A stretch of 5,675 nucleotides of DNA from an uncultured Ruminococcus sp. (GTDB taxonomy: Bacteria > Bacillota > Clostridia > Oscillospirales > Acutalibacteraceae): NCBI GenBank assembly GCA_945632055.1, contig CALZCU010000080.1, forward strand, positions 1 to 5,675, in the 5' to 3' direction. Position 1 is the stretch's first letter; each line of letters starts with the position of its first letter. Below are positions 5,537 to 5,675 of the stretch, piece after piece. The translations under genes and the position numbers were made by a program. The notes under the pieces are model-generated. The model saw only the letters and a program-made list of their open reading frames with translations, did no database searches and was not told the origin of the DNA.

Positions 5537-5675
5537 CACAATCCACTCCCTGCTGATTGTCGCAGTTATGGCTGTTTTTACGGCTCTGACAAGGTTTTTG
5601 CCGTTTATCACATTTCCTGAGGGAAGAAAAAAGCCTAAGGTGATTACATATCTCGGCACAGTACTGCCATACGCT
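5529..5675 (+). CDS. azlD: AzlD-family branched-chain amino-acid exporter, small subunit (partial, 3' end outside window)
   Basis: The first 49 codons of a small membrane protein are visible; the family is usually about 100-110 residues. It partners AzlC in amino-acid export. The start MNDTIHSLLIVAVMAVFTAL is a membrane helix. The segment TRFLPFITFPEG (21-32) is the family hallmark with a conserved Arg and Pro, and VITYLGTVLPYA (38-49) leads into the second helix. The ATG at 5529 has AGGGGTGA (5515-5522) six bases upstream and overlaps the azlC stop by eight bases in another frame, so translation is likely coupled. The reading frame is open to the last base with no sign of disruption. Confidence 0.9.
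   Translation, partial: MNDTIHSLLIVAVMAVFTALTRFLPFITFPEGRKKPKVITYLGTVLPYA

Overview
The window reads as ordinary chromosome from a low-to-mid GC Gram-positive anaerobe of the class Clostridia. An Oscillospirales/Ruminococcaceae-type gut commensal is my best guess. The basis is the split (two-subunit) type transketolase end, strong AGGAGG-like ribosome sites, tightly overlapping genes, and an intergenic space filled with GC-rich palindromes bordered by CGTAGGG/CCCTACG. This kind of repeat is familiar to me from that group. The placement is inference; no rRNA or other marker gene is present.

Layout, all genes on the + strand. Bases 1-376 hold the last 124 codons of the C-terminal transketolase subunit, closed by an intrinsic terminator (409-442). 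Bases 377-790 contain no gene. They hold the terminator, a 193-bp element with 25-bp near-perfect terminal inverted repeats (486-678), a possible promoter (682-710), and a further palindrome (734-753) with the same CCCTACGA border. A transcription unit then starts with trxB (NADPH-type thioredoxin reductase). It continues after a 4-nt gap with an EamA/DMT-family permease, then with an ATGA overlap a beta-phosphoglucomutase-like HAD hydrolase, then with a short overlap an AGCS-family sodium:alanine/glycine symporter. After a 56-nt gap containing a GGGCGG/CCGCCC hairpin comes azlC, overlapped by azlD, which runs off the right edge.

Functionally, the downstream part looks like an amino-acid transport neighbourhood: a Na+-coupled alanine/glycine importer, a two-component branched-chain amino-acid exporter (AzlC large subunit, AzlD small subunit) and a DMT permease of unknown substrate that could also export a metabolite. 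The HAD phosphatase and thioredoxin reductase have no obvious mechanistic link to these carriers and may simply share the transcript.

I found no CRISPR array, tRNA, rRNA, toxin-antitoxin, phage or defence genes, and no convincing new biological system. The part most worth a second look is the palindrome-rich intergenic region at 486-758.
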